A stretch of DNA of 64,000 bases from Meandrina meandrites (lineage: Eukaryota > Cnidaria > Anthozoa > Scleractinia > Meandrinidae): the NCBI GenBank assembly GCA_963693305.1, contig OY855913.1, forward strand, positions 9,862,701-9,926,700, in the 5' to 3' direction. The stretch's first letter is position 1. Each line of letters starts with the position of its first letter. The notes under the pieces are model-generated. The model did not search any database. It was not told the DNA's origin and saw only the letters and a program-made list of their open reading frames with translations. A program made the position numbers and the translations under genes. Of this stretch, positions 1-12,960 are shown piece by piece.

Positions 1-2565
1 ATCATCTCACAAGGGAGGGTGTTGTACATATATTGTCAACATTCCCCAACAATGTTGGTCATTTTATCAGAAAAGGTTGCCTCCTTTCTCAGTTTTAATT
101 AACGTTTTCACTGGTCAACTCTCTTCAAGTGGACTAGCTCAAAGTAGTAACACTGTAAGGTTCGTCCTTCACAATGGCTTCTATAATTGCTTTAGCACTC
201 GAAATATTTAAAATAAGTTTTTCAGCGTAAGCACCTCAGCGCCTGTTGAAAATTTGCCAATCCACATATAAAAGTCGAATCCACACGAGCAAATGTTATG
301 TGACAATTGTTCTGCGACAAATATATATTTGTTCGTGTACACGACGTCACAATTGTTTTGTTAAAAATTCGTTTCTGTACACGCCAGAAATTAAATGACT
401 CTGAACAGCGGAGACACGCTTGGTTGCGAGTAAAGAGGTATGGAAAACTACTGCCAACTTCTAAAATATGCCAAATTTTCTGTGACGAATCATGCACACG
501 AGAAAAGTTTCACATGTTGCAATTTTCATTTGCTACATAAAAACTGGATGCGGGTAAAAAATGCTATCTTTTATTTTTATCATTCTTTATTCCCTAAAGG
601 AATTATAAGTTGAAAAAAAAATCAATTGATAAATGATTTGCATGTTAAAAGAAAAAACGAAAGGATTCGCATAGAATTGTTGGAAAATCAAAGAAAATTT
701 ATGAGCATAAATTACAGATAGATTTGAACATGAATATTCAATTATTCATCTTTTATTCACACCTAAAGCGCATAGCGAGATCAATGTCAAAACCTAAACG
801 TCGACCTGAAGTTATTCTGCGGCAAAGTCAGAAGCCAGTTCAACGTTTTTAACATTGTAAATGGATAGATTCTGTTTGTCACGACACTTGCACAAGAGAA
901 CATGGAGGTTTGGCGTAAAAACAAGAAGCTTTGCCTTGAATCGATGGCTGCAAATTAAACACGTGCATTTTTAACTGTCAGCGTCGAAGAAGCCAAGGAT
1001 TTGTTTTGTTGGAACGGTGTTCTTTAGAGGTAATTAATCAAACTATTCTTGATCAGTTGCTTTTGAGAAATGTTCGGTGTAAGTATATACCTTTTACATG
1101 GTGAAATAGATTTAGCTGGTACGTTAAGACATTGTGTTAAGCTGATATATAACCTATTGGCTGCGTTGGGAGAGGGGAGGGGTCATTCATTATTCATTAA
1201 CCGGGTGGGGTGGTCACTAGTATGTAGGGTGAGTGATAGGGAGACGATCACACAATTAAGCTTAGAGATAAAGAAAGTCCAACACATTTAAAGTCAAGAT
1301 GTTTACTTACTCCCAGATAAGTAGACAAGTTGGGTGAGTGTTATGGTTATCTTCCACTGCGATCTACGTTGCTTTTTCGGTCTCTCATTCCAGAGGGAAA
1401 ATTAGTATTTCTGCAGAGGCACCACGCTACCAAATGAACACTTTATGTAAAACTTTTCTAACTGTGACCTTTCATTATTATATTTTAGCCGAAAACTGAT
1501 CAGGTAATGTCATACGGCTAGAGAGTATTCTTGTGATCGACACACAATAGGCTGGTGGTGTTCGTGTTTCCACAGGTTAGTGTAAATATTCTCATCTTTG
1601 AGTGTCAGTATGAAAGATGTAGATGTTGTGGTTCAATTTTATCCCTGGTTTAAATTTTGTTTTCCTTTGTTTTTGGGTAAGGTAATATATGATAATGAGT
1701 TAAAAACAAAGGAAAGTAAAATATGAATTAAGGATAAAATTGAGCCACAACGTAGATTTGCGCCTGTGCAATGTATGGTTGTGTTTTTCGCAAGAGGATT
1801 TTTTGTTGGATGTGAGGATTTTTTTTGGATGGAATCTGTTTTCCTGTTAGTATTGATATTAGCTTGAGAGCCGAATTTGTTGCCGACTGTGCAAAATTCC
1901 TTTCGAAAAAGTTGATTGGTTTGTAGTCATTTGTGGAGCGTCACGTAAAAATCATATTTTTTTTTGTCCGTCCGCTTTTCCACTACCTGGTAAATAAATT
2001 ATCAGTATCGCCAAGGGAAACTTGCAAAATTTAAGGGAAAAGCTGGAGGTAGTAAACAGTTTGTTTTATGACTGCCTTATCTTACCATCACGTTACTTTT
2101 TGTAATTAGGCAAACACATGATGTCATATGACTAGAAGGAAAATGGAGAGAACGACAGACAGTACGATGATGGTGTTTCTTATTTACCACAGGTTAGTGT
2201 CACTTAATAAGTTACACGCACTGTAAGTCTTTCCTGGAGAGGCACACCACTCTGGAGTGACTTCACATAACAACTAAACCTGACTAAACACTCTTGGTAG
2301 ATGAGATTATTGGAATCTTGCTTCTTTGGGGAAAGAAATCATCCTCACACAGGCTCGTGATCAGATTCCATTGTTGGCTGGACCATTACCGAACGAAACC
2401 ATCCTCCTCCAGACTTGCTAGTTAATATTTTAGTCAAACATACATGCCCTTGCGCCGAAAATACGATAAAGGTTGTTTAGTTAGTTGATGATAGTGGGTT
2501 CGTTGAGTGCTCCTGTCTGAAGCCCGGGTTAAAGAAGATTCACCCTTTATCTTATCCTACGCTTT
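1..2565. other. Non-coding region, no gene recognised
   Basis: AT-rich sequence with only short open frames that show no family resemblance. Two exon-like modules at about 1489-1575 and 2089-2192 both end in CACAG followed by a GTTAGTG donor-like sequence. Their reading frames do not join convincingly, so I do not call them exons. Confidence 0.5.
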
Positions 2566-3790
2566 TTAAGGTGGCTCGACTGGGTTTTTTAGGGGCAACA
2601 CCGCTCAAGTTTGAGAACTAACCAGACTGTCATTAACAATGCCATCGAAAAACTATCACCACAGCTGAATTAGGTAAAGATGAAAATTTGTTATGACCAG
2701 TGTTATTTTGACATCGGAGTTGTCATAGCAACGTAATGACGTCATCACGTTTATCAATTTCGTTCGTATTGCTCGGCACCAGGAGGTTTTTTCGGAAATC
2801 GCTCAAGGGAGCATGTACCTCCTATACCTGCCTCACTGTTGGCAAAGTTTGAACAAATTCTGTGAGAGCGTTATCGAAATTTTTGGGGATGAAGTTTCGA
2901 GGGTCATAAATACAGTAAAAAACATACTATTAAGATAATAGGGTAATATCTGAAGAACACGACGCGCTTTGGGAATGCAGTTTCATCTCATAGTAGTTTG
3001 ATGCCATTTAAAATTGTGTATACAAAATTATGGGGATCGCCACGACCGATTGCGAAAAAAACGGATTTGATGAGCGTGCATTCAGGTGCTCTTGTTGCCA
3101 CTTTTGTAAATAATTTGGTCTACACCTACAAATGTAATAATTATTTGGAAACCGCTCGATGATTTTTTTTAAAAACTTGTCAATCTCGAGTTTTGTCATC
3201 AGTTTATATGGCCTGCAAGTTTCAAGGTCATTGAAAACATGTAAGACAATAAAATCGGGGCTCCAATGTACTACTTTTTTCTCCCAGATTTTGTGTTTAC
3301 AAGTGAGTGTCCTCATTATTCACGGGCATTGTATTCAACTTTCATTTTCACGTGCACAACTCAGCAAAAAATTCATTTGCATTTTATCAGTGAGTTTAGA
3401 CTTTTTTCCTGATCTGTTGTTCTACACAGTTTTCAAGTCATATCAGCATGTTTCCCGAACATTTTTAGAAAGCAATTGAGCGTTCTGTTTAACCAAGTTG
3501 TCAAGTTCATATTGTGAAACACAACTAGCAGAGTGTTACTGCAAAGAATCAGAGACTTTCAATACAAATTGGCTGAGATATCACTTTCTTAGTATTTAAA
3601 CAGAATTTGATTGAGTGTATGACGTCACTACTTTGCTAATTTGCATATTTTAAAAACTTGAATATCTCTGGAACGAAAAGAGGTATTGAAAAACAGTAAA
3701 CGGCATTTTTCTTCTCATATAGAGTACTTGTTAATATTTTAAAACGGTTGTGAAAGAAAACATGCGAATTTCATCATAGTAGCACTTTAA
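2566..3790. mobile_element. Candidate TTAA-flanked non-autonomous element
   Basis: The left end reads TTAAGGTGGCTCGACTGGG, closely matching the ends of the two better TTAA-flanked elements at 9433 and 44408. The right end, TAGCACTTTAA, is a diverged inverted match also carrying TTAA. No coding capacity is visible; the open frames inside lack any known motif. The right boundary is the weak point. Confidence 0.4.
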
Positions 3791-3993
3791 AGAAACAGTT
3801 GCGTTGTGTAGCAGCAAGTGAAACCCTTTAAAATTGGTGTTTAGGTAAAAATTGGAAAGAAAGGCGCTCGTTTTTTTTTACTGCAAATTGCTCTTTATGC
3901 TACCAGGTTACCAACCTACCCATAACATTGCTAATTCTGTTCACCAATTTTGTATAAGCGTGTAATTACATAGAATGTATCTTCTTTCTCCAG

Positions 3994-4085
3994 GAAAATG
4001 TCAAACACAGACTGGCCAAATCTGGATATCTTTGGCAGCTGCACTCAGGAGAGAAAGGAACTTCAATATGGCGTTTATCAAACAG
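3994..4085 (+). CDS. Tentative internal exon of an unrecognised plus-strand gene
   Basis: A pyrimidine-rich stretch ending in CTCCAG precedes 92 nt that stay open in the one frame also open in the next candidate exon at 4827. A GTTAGT donor-like site follows. The frame contains QTGQIWISLAAALRRERN and ends in AFIKQ. No family was recognised and no upstream exon with a start was found. It could be a real small gene, a decayed exon or chance. Confidence 0.3.
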
Positions 4086-4826
4086 GTTAGTTGATTAGTT
4101 TTAGCTGACGTATATGCAAGTCTTGGCCAGATTATTCTAGAGCAGGTTAATACTATTCCAGGACATCAAAATTAAAAGCTTTTTTCGTTTTTGACGTGAA
4201 ACAAAAGCTGACAGAGAAATCAACGATTTAACGGTTATAAAAGCAACACTGAATTGATCTAGGTTTTCTCCGTTTCTCCTTTAATCCAAAGATGCGCTTT
4301 CAGAGGTTCAATGCACTGATTAACTATGAAATGGGGATTTCTGGGGAAGTTTATTGCCAATAATTGTAAACAGCAAACGGCCGAGAGACACTCGCTGAAA
4401 CTTTTCTTTGTTTATCATGTTTATTATTTTAAATTAAACAAAATATTCAACGCCTTTCTCTTTAAAATATTTCAGTTTCCAAGAAATACATGAAGAAATT
4501 AAAATACGATAATTGAGAATAATTGAAAATTTAAATTATATAGCATTGCGTCTTCGTATTTACACCCTGTACATTGTATAAACACTTGTTAGTTAACTTG
4601 TTATGCAGTCAAGGTTGCTTTTAAACTGTTGATCGTTTTGCCGTGCGTTCGCGTAACAAATCTACATTGGAGTAATTTCTCCCTCTCTAGCTCTAAAGCA
4701 AATTTCTGCAAATTTTTCACTTTGCCGATGGCAAAGTCAAGCGCTTAAAATGTCATACTGTAAAAATGCTTGCTTAAAATCTCAGTAGTTTTCATTTATT
4801 GATTTATCCTTTTTGTTTTCTTACAG

Positions 4827-4973
4827 GACGTTGATTCTCTCCGTTGCTTCATGTCAGAATCACGCATCAAGCAGAGGAAGCTAAAGGACAATCAAGCAGA
4901 TGAAAGACGAGAAACTAAAGCAGAGGTAGCAAACAAAATAATCAAGATTGTACTCGTAAATAATCGCAGCTAA
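4827..4973 (+). CDS. Tentative terminal exon, partner of 3994-4085
   Basis: A TTTTTGTTTTCTTACAG acceptor is followed by a frame that is open in phase 0 only, the phase that fits the preceding candidate exon. It reads DVDSLRCFMSESRIKQRKL, is rich in Lys, Arg and Glu, and would end at a TAA at about 4973. A weak GTAGCA donor at 4927 is an alternative end. The pairing of two open exons in the same phase is the main support; no domain is recognised. Confidence 0.3.
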   Translation, partial: DVDSLRCFMSESRIKQRKLKDNQADERRETKAEVANKIIKIVLVNNRS

Positions 4974-7804
4974 AGGTGTCTCGTTTGATTTGCAAAATTC
5001 CTCTCGCTAAGTTCAGAAAAAACAAGTTCACGGGAGTCAGGATGAAAACCAAAGCCAATTGACTTGTTTGATTCTTAAAAAACTTCCCGCTTTTCTGCAG
5101 CTGTTTGCATGAGCAAAAACCAAATTAACCAGATTAGGATAAAATTGTAGCCAAATCGTCTCGTTTAATTTTTTTGCAAAACACTTTCGCGCTAAGCAGT
5201 AACATGTTAATTTTTTCGTTCTAATTGTTTCCATACGCATGCGCCGTGTTTTTTTAATTTTTGCTTTAATATTGTTTCCCAAACATCTGTTTAAATGTTT
5301 TTAATTTTCCCGCCAAAAAACTTAGAAAAAATACGGGCGCTTAAAATACGCATGCGCCGATTTTTTTTATGTTTTAATTATATATTGGTAATAAAATGAA
5401 TTCACTTGTCTACTGTTTGTCTTTGATAGTTAAAATAATAAAATCAATGAACACAATTCAAAAAGTTGCTAAGTTTTCTTTATTACTTTTAATGAAACAA
5501 GTCAATAAATATACACAAGTGTTGTCTTTCAATTAGTTTTATTATCTTAAATATTCCTTAATTAATTGAAATTAGATTAAATTAATAAAAATGTGTGAAG
5601 AAAAAATCTTCCCTATATATAGTAAGTCTTTTGGCGGAAAAATTTGAAAAAATTTGCACAGCGTTTTCCCTGGCAACATTTTTGACAAAATTAGAAATGG
5701 CTTCCCTTAAAATTTTCCGCCAAAAGACATGTCAACACCACCTCATGCAAAAACATTTTGCGAAAAAAAAACATTAAAAGCCTGTTCTGTTCTAAACATT
5801 CCAAAAACGACCAAGGTTTTTCAGCTCAAAACCAAATCAAATTTTAAATCTAGCATACCCGAATCCGCAAATCGTTTTCATCTTTGAGTATTTTTGCACG
5901 AGATGTAAACGTATGACCACAGGGAGCCCGGACAAACTGTTTGTTTGCACATTAGCATTTTTGTGTATATTAGCATTTTTATAGCAAATGTATAGGATTT
6001 ACTGAACGGCTCGCAGAATTGCGTGTAATAACGTAAAATATGAACAAATTACATGCTAAATAAACGTAAGTTTATCTTACCAGTTTTGTGGTGTAGTTCT
6101 TTTGGCTCGAAATTGCGAATTTGAGCGGTTTGAAGGATTTCGCGTTTGCTGCTTTCTACATATATAATTATAACGAAAGGGTGGAAACTCCAACAGCTCC
6201 AGCGCCGAGGCGAAAAGTTGTGCCGAAGGGAATTTGCTATTCCCTAGCCTCTTTCCGATTGGACACAATTAAACAATGGTCGTTTAAGATTTCGTCCCGT
6301 GGATAGGTGGGCAGTTGACATGGGCCAATAAACCAGTTGTTTTGGCTCAGACATGACAATTCCTCGGCTCCATGTTTTGCTTTGTTTTAATTCACGTGCT
6401 AAGGATAACATTCAATCCGAGTTCAGTTTTATTTTTCAAGTATAAATTCAATAATAAAAAAGATCAGCTCAAAGTTATTCAACTCTATTTCTTAAATTTC
6501 TTGCAAATCCTGTGTTACACCGAATGTTGGCAGAAGAAAATCTTTTCTACGTTGTAAAAAGGAAATACGATAACCCAATGCCTGCATGGTACAGCGAACA
6601 TTAAGTTATAAAGACGTTGTTCTTAGACCACCCTTCAGACGAGCCTTTGTGAATCAATTTTACAAGAGCAAAAAAACTGACACATGTTATACAGACCAAA
6701 ACATTTTGCTAAGAAAAACTCCCAAGACTTATTAACAAAACTGCTCCGTTGTCAGTTGTCACAAATGAATGTTTAAATCATTTTCTATGCGAATTTCAAT
6801 GTTGTTTTGATAACATATAGCTTGTACAAACAAATGAAGAAAACGTTTTTTAAAGACTACAAATTCTGTGAAAAAGCGTTTTATGGTTGAAAATTCAGTT
6901 CTATACATGTAGGTTTTATGCTGTTTTCTCTCGTAGCAACAACAGTTAATTATTCACGAAGCACAATAAAGAGAGAAGTCAGATTCTTGTCAGTTTTTTC
7001 TTGTAGTAAAATCTAGAATGTTAACTGACGTGAAAGCGATTTTGCGAAGTCCGTATTATTAGACATTGTTATCATCAATTGTTGATAGATTTCGACATCA
7101 AAATTCTTCCTATTGTTAAATTTTTCGAACTTACTCAGTTATTTTTTTTGTTTTCTATTCATGAAAGATCGATGATTTTTATCTTGAAGAAACTGTTTGA
7201 TTTTGTGCTCTAACGCAGTTATGCTCCTTTGGCTCGTTTTATTTTCTCCTTATTAGTAAACGGTGTTGTCTCTCCCGAAATTAAACTGTTTTTGTGATAT
7301 ACAACATCAAAAGAACATACAATAGTCTGGTTTGCAAAATCTCAAAATTCCGATGGTCTTGTTCTTGAAACCTTGATCTTAATTTCGATTTGATAGATTT
7401 TGGCAGGTTTGTGAACTCACTCCCGTAGATATGTTTTGCTGTTTGTTACTTTTGTTCTGTTCTGGTAATATGACAACACCAAACATCTAAATACAACAAA
7501 ACCGTCACTGCGAACTTAATTTGCTAGCATGAAATACGTGTTAAACACATTGAACAGCAATTCCCTTGGTGCTTTTGTTCGACTACAGCAGCTAATCTAT
7601 CTTCGTTATGAAATTTTGTTTCACGAGTTTCGGTGACAACAAAAAGAACAGCGTTTGTTAGGTTTTAAAAAAATATATTTTCGCTGCTGTTTCTTTTTTT
7701 TTTTCATGAAATAAGCCCAGACAACTATATACCATTGAACGTCAGTTCTGTATTTTTTTTTCTTTTGCCATTTTTCCTTTTTCTTTTTTTTTTTCCACGA
7801 CAGG
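4974..7804. other. Non-coding region, no gene recognised
   Basis: AT-rich sequence with many A and T runs. The few open frames of about 60-80 codons have low-complexity composition and no recognisable motif. Confidence 0.5.
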
Positions 7805-7872
7805 CCTCGTACCTTTACCCTTCGATTACCCCTGGATTACAAGTCCAACATCTATACCACTACGCTACGAGG
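7805..7872 (-). tRNA. tRNA-like sequence, Thr(TGT)-type anticodon, probably a pseudogene
   Basis: On the minus strand the ends CCTCGTA and TACGAGG pair as a 7-bp acceptor stem. TAGCGTAGTGG matches the A-box consensus. An anticodon arm TTGGA-CTTGTAA-TCCAG gives a 7-nt loop with TGT, which would read Thr ACA codons. The T-arm is poor: only a shifted ATCGAA resembles the B box, its stem does not pair, and the total is 68 nt. This looks like a decayed tRNA or the head of a tRNA-derived SINE. Confidence 0.4.
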
Positions 7873-9432
7873 TTCAGTTGAAGATTGCCAGTTGATAAAT
7901 TAACTTTATTTGTCCGTCAGTCATGAAAACAAAGAAACATTTACATTACAATTTATTTCTTCACCTTTTTGAAGCATATTTCTGATTCCACGAAAGCATG
8001 CATCACATATGTTAATCATTGGCTCCCTGGTGTATAACAGGGAAGGTTGAAGTTTCGTGTTTTCTCTAACCGCGTTTGCTCAGAAGCATTCATCTCCAAA
8101 AAGTATTCGAAATCTTCCAAGTCCTCTACGAAATCCTCGACTGTTTCTCTTTGTCCTGCGCCAGAGGTAATACTTTGATGTCTTTCTCAACCTTACACAC
8201 GCCGGCAGTGCAAGATTATTGCTGTTCATGAGCGCCCCGTTGCATACAGTGTTGCAGGGAAACAATCTGCTCACGTCGTTCATGAAATACACATATACAC
8301 CGGAAGATGTATGGAGCAAATAATGTCCAGGACAAGTAGGACTTCATCCCGTGATGGGCAATATTCGTAATTCCTCTGCAATTTCTCGGACTAGAGGGAC
8401 AAAATACACGATAACAAATGGAAGCGATCCTTGTTGACTGCATTTCAAGGAAGAAATCAAGGGAAAACTTCGAGACAAAACAACACGAAAGGTAAAATGT
8501 AGCCAATAATTTAGAAAACTTTATTTGTGTTTTGCAGAATTACGATACTCGCTGACCCAAACAACATTTTAAAGCTAACCCCAAGGTCTAAATCGCTATT
8601 TGTAGGCTTGTGGTTAATTTTATAACACGGTGAAAGCGCCAAAAATTCCAGATTTGCTTTCGATTTCCCGTATTTTGAACGCGAAATCGCAAACTTTTTC
8701 TAAGTCTTTAATTATTTTTCCTATTTTCGACGCCAAATTAAGAAAAAATCGTAAAACTATTTTGTTTACTAAAACAAAGAAATGACTGAAACAAAGCGCT
8801 TTAGTCCCAAAGGCGCTCTATTGTTCTGTTCATTGTTTTCAATAAACAAAGAACTGTATGCATAATAAATGTATGGGGCTGTGCGGAAATCTTGCCATGC
8901 GTTTTCAGACAATTTGATCATATTAAACACTAATTCTGTTGATCAATTTGTATCGACTGTAACGGCTCGTGTCCGATTATTGTTAAATTTTAATTAACTC
9001 AGCGCAGCGTTTGAGATGTAGTTATAAGTTTCGCCTTGTTTTCCTGTTCCTGTGGTTGTTGTTTTGATCGCTTTGTTGCTTTGTGTTTGCCAATATTCGG
9101 CAACTTTTTTCCTAAAGAAACTGCTTGATTTGTTTGGTCTGTATAACTGTAAATCAAGACGAAAATTTCGACTCCTTCTTACTATCGCTCTCTGAACCAG
9201 ACATCAGGGTTTTATATAGTTACCCGTGACTTGCAAAATAACAACAAGAGAACACAGGTACCAACGTGTTCCGTACGCTTTTCACGCCCAAAACAATCCA
9301 AAGTCTTTGTAAAAAAAAAAACAATTATTGCCTTGTGCCGATCCGATTAACAAAAATAAATTAGATTTGCGATGTAGATTTAACTAGTGTTCTCTTGTTG
9401 CATTCAGTCGACGGAGGAAACGTGTGAATGTT
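7873..9432. other. Non-coding region, no gene recognised
   Basis: No recognised gene. An acidic minus-strand frame near 8070-8165 (contains EDFVEDLEDFEYFLEMN) is short and lacks a convincing acceptor and partner exons. Confidence 0.45.
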
Positions 9433-9672
9433 TTAAGGTGGCGCTGTCAAACGTATGTTAACAGATCGTGAAAGACAACTTATCGACATCTTTGTGATTT
9501 TTTGAGATAACCTAGTGCTTTGATGACAAAATCAATTTTTTTTTCTACAAGCAAAAATCCACAATTGTTTTCTAGAATCCTGTTTGCATTTAATCTGAAT
9601 AACCTAGGCCTGTTTTCTTGTTGCTAGTATCATAATTTTTTAAGTACCGTTTAACTTACAGTGCCACCTTAA
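9433..9672. mobile_element. TTAA-flanked MITE
   Basis: A 240-bp element starts TTAAGGTGGCGCTGT and ends ACAGTGCCACCTTAA, an inverted pair with one mismatch that includes the TTAA target duplication. There is no coding capacity. TTAA duplications are typical of piggyBac and Kolobok families; the autonomous source is not in this window. Confidence 0.75.
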
Positions 9673-11726
9673 AAATATCACCTAGTCCGTGGAAGATCTT
9701 TAAAATGTAACCACAGCAACGCTTAAAGCGTTTGTGATAATAAACACGAAGTACAGACCTTGAGCGACCATGCTAGAGTCATTCTAACTAATTGAAAACT
9801 CGTTTTGGTTTTGTAGTAAACGTACGTAATTAAATTAATAAACTGCCAAACGACTATACCTTCCCCACTTCCCTCAAGACGACAGCGATACCTTTTCCGA
9901 GACAAAACTAAAATTATCAACAGCAGACGCAAATCAGGTTCGCTCAAGGTTCGCATACTACTACAAACTATTCTGGAAAATGGTGGCTGCGATTTAACTG
10001 CTTGTGCACGGAAAGCATTTTACGCCAATTTCCCAGTCTCTTGCAATCGTATTTTTAATACTCGATGCAGACAATCAACAAATCTAATCGAATAATTTCC
10101 TTACAAAATTTACACTTCAGTCAGCCACCATTTTACTAGAATTATTTAATAATTTCAAAGTTCTTATCTTTGTAGATCTTCCTCCTAGTCCAGTGATTCC
10201 AGTTTGTCCTCTCAGATTCTTTACGAGTCTTCCTGAAAATAAAATGAGCAATTCAGTGATAAGCAAATATTAAAATTTCCCAAGTATGTCACAAGCGTAA
10301 CAAACTTTAGCCCGCTAGTTCCATTTTAAGTACCTACGTGGGGAAAATAAACTTGCGAATATAATTTTTGCGGCCATCGTAATGTTTTGGCAACGGAAAT
10401 ATTTAAAAAATTCTCGAAATGTTCGCAATAAGATTCTCTAGGCATTAGAAATACAAATAGCGCAATCGGCTTTTCCTTGTTTCGAATCTAAATTGTTGTT
10501 GTAAATTTGTTTCAAGAGCACTACCATAAAGTCGTACGTAATTTCTCTCAAGATATTGTACAGCATTAAATTCTGGCAAAAGACCACTTTAACAAGGCAG
10601 TCGCCTTTATAAGTTGCAAAAGAAAGGGAAAATACTTCTTTGCTGTTGAGTTTCGAGTTGGAGCGACGCTCAAAGTTTACGGCAGAAAACGCACGTGGTA
10701 CTCGCTTCAGCGACATTTTTATTTGCTTAGCAAAACTTACTAGTTAAGCAATATTATCTAATGGCAGAGTGCTTACCTTCGACACGAATAACGTAATGAC
10801 ACCTTTCCTAGCCTTGAGCCCTTCAATTCTTCATAACGCCAAGCGTTTTCTTCCTTCAAGAGTCCAAACAACTCTTTAGAAGGACGACACGTCTTCACAC
10901 GCCCACGACCTAGTTGGTTTGAAGCACGTTCTACAATTTGTCATGAATATGGATTAGAAATCCAAGCCAATCGCTGCCAAATACGTCGAAAAATTTGGCG
11001 CAGATTTTGTTTGCACGCTTTCTCGGCGAGCGAATCACAAACCGTATAAAACAAAAGCTAGCACACGTGTTAACCACATTTACATTTTCCTTAGTTCTTT
11101 TTCTTTTATGCTTGTATTTTGCAATTTGGCAAAAAATCGGAAAAAGTAGCTAACAATTTTTTCGGGCAAGTTCTGCGAGAGAGAATAAGTAAATTAATTT
11201 TACTTTATTAAAATTGCGCGATCTCTACTATTTTTGTTCAACTCCTGTAGATTTTGAGATAATCTTGAATTCCCGAAAACATATTTCCGTTTCGGCACTA
11301 ATCAACCTCGCTATTAGCGCAAGTGCTTTTCGACTTGGTAATGTATTTTTAAGGAAAATGTTCACAATGAATTTCCAAAAATACCTGGCAAATAAAGGGA
11401 TTTGATAAAACACGGTATGCGTCGGTGGTCGAAATTGGCGGGAAATCATATTCAATTTGCGCCCTGTGTGTGAAGTGGCCAAGCTAGGGAATACGTTTTC
11501 ACAGAATAGTCTAAGCCTCCCGCAAGATGAGACAACGTTGCACAGTTGCATTTGAGTACTGTAAGTGCAGCTCTTACATTTCACTATTTGCAGTTTTATT
11601 ACAAAGAGACCTTCGGCTTTTGCAAGTTTATAGTCAGGTAATACAGAACGCAGTGTGTGTATACAGTGTATCGGCAGCACAGGAATATATGCCACTGCGG
11701 CAAGAGTGGGCGGCGGTGGTGGTGGT

Positions 11727-11786
<60 letters not shown>

Positions 11787-12244
11787 TGTGTGTGTGTGTG
11801 TGTGCGGGGGGGGGGGGGGGGTGTGGGGGGGGGAGGGCAGGTGCGATTCTTGATACGGGTGCAGCGCCAGTACGGAGCTTAAAACAGATGACCTTCTTTT
11901 TTGAGAACTTCGCGCCTTCAAAGTTAAAACCACCTTGTTATAGAGTTTTATGCCTAACGTGTACCACTTTTTCCGGGAAAATATTTTCCTGGAATGTAGT
12001 ATGAAATCTGTCTCAAAGACTTTTCAGACCCGATAAGCTATATTGCCTGTAGAATGATTATTATTCCGCTTCAGTTGATTTCAGCAGTGAGCAGTTAAAA
12101 CTTTCGTTTAAGAAACTTGAAAGGCTGGTTTCCGTCATTTGATTGCGATATATTGAAGTTAACAAATAGCTCCGGGCCTTAAATGGTTTCGGGTGATAAG
12201 AATAAAGCCCGCTGGTACAGAAATATGGCCGAACAAACACCATT
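9673..12244. other. Non-coding region with microsatellite, no gene recognised
   Basis: Holds the GT/G tract at 11729. A 92-codon minus-strand open frame (10716 to 10438) and a 155-codon one (11695 to 11228) show no domain, no good splice partners and no codon signature. I regard them as chance frames. Confidence 0.45.
11729..11836. repeat. (GT)n microsatellite followed by G tracts
   Basis: About 75 bp of nearly pure TG repeats run into a 16-G run and, after GTGT, a 9-G run. Alternating purine-pyrimidine and G-run sequence of this kind can adopt Z-DNA and quadruplex forms. No gene function is implied. Confidence 0.95.
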
Positions 12245-12525
12245 CTCGTGCCCAGAGCCACATGCCACCTGCCACCTGGGGCAGAAGGAACAAGTGGCTC
12301 TGGGGCACATGATTTGATTGGCTACATTTCGACAAAGGGAATTTGACAAAACCAATCAAATCAACCGTTTCAAAATCCCGTTGGTTTAGAACGGCTGATC
12401 TGATTGGTTTGATTATAAATAACCGTTGTTAAAATCTAGCCATTCAAATCAAGCGTCTCCAGAGCCACTTGTTCCTCCGCCCCAGGCCCAGCCGGCTAAG
12501 AGTGACAGGTGGCTCTGGGGACGAG
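12245..12525. mobile_element. Hairpin MITE with nested inverted repeats
   Basis: Outer arms CTCGTGCCCAGAGCCAC (12245-12261) and GTGGCTCTGGGGACGAG (12509-12525) are inverted copies. Inner arms at 12275-12305 and 12459-12486 are a second inverted pair sharing GGAACAAGTGGCTCTGG. The centre is non-coding. A clear target duplication was not found. Confidence 0.6.
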
Positions 12526-12625
12526 ATAAGCGAACGCTCACCTCCAGTTTCCACTCGGCCATTTTTGTTCTCTTCTGAGAAAACTTTTTTTTCAGTTTCG
12601 TTGCAGTTTTGAAAATATGACAATA

Positions 12626-12653
12626 CCCCCCCCCCCCCCCCCCCCCCCCCCCC
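12626..12653. repeat. 28-nt poly-C tract
   Basis: An uninterrupted run of 28 C residues. Its length in the assembly may be unreliable. Confidence 0.95.
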
Positions 12654-12915
12654 AGCACAGCTTTCACTTGCGAGACTAAAATGGGAATCGGATGGTGTAT
12701 AAGGCAGGAGTAAATGATTTAAATTAAAGTGTTCAACTAAGAAAGGAAATGAAAGAAAAACGGGAATCAAGTGCATGAATATCTTTTCAATTTTATTACA
12801 CACGTAGCATAAAAATTACATATACAAAGTTCGTTTAATTCGAGACTGGAAATCACCTCAGTGCGGAACTCGAATATTTAGTTTATTAAAACTGCATTGT
12901 GCGTTCATTAAAACA

Positions 12916-12960
12916 ATTACAATTGAGAAAATTACAATTGAGAAAATTACAATTGAGAAA
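12916..12960. repeat. 15-bp tandem repeat, three copies
   Basis: The unit ATTACAATTGAGAAA occurs three times head to tail without mismatch. Confidence 0.95.

Noticed and set aside
8070..8165. Acidic minus-strand frame EDFVEDLEDFEYFLEMN
   Set aside because: Short, acceptor weak, no neighbouring exons in phase.
10153..10716. Small two-exon gene on the minus strand (MSLKRVPRAFSAVNF ... KTRKESERTNWNHW)
   Set aside because: The downstream block has a fair acceptor, but no donor in the first frame gives the phase it needs, and nothing resembles a known family.
11228..11695. 155-codon minus-strand open frame
   Set aside because: No domain, no signal or repeat pattern, no splice partners, and next to a microsatellite. 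Likely chance.
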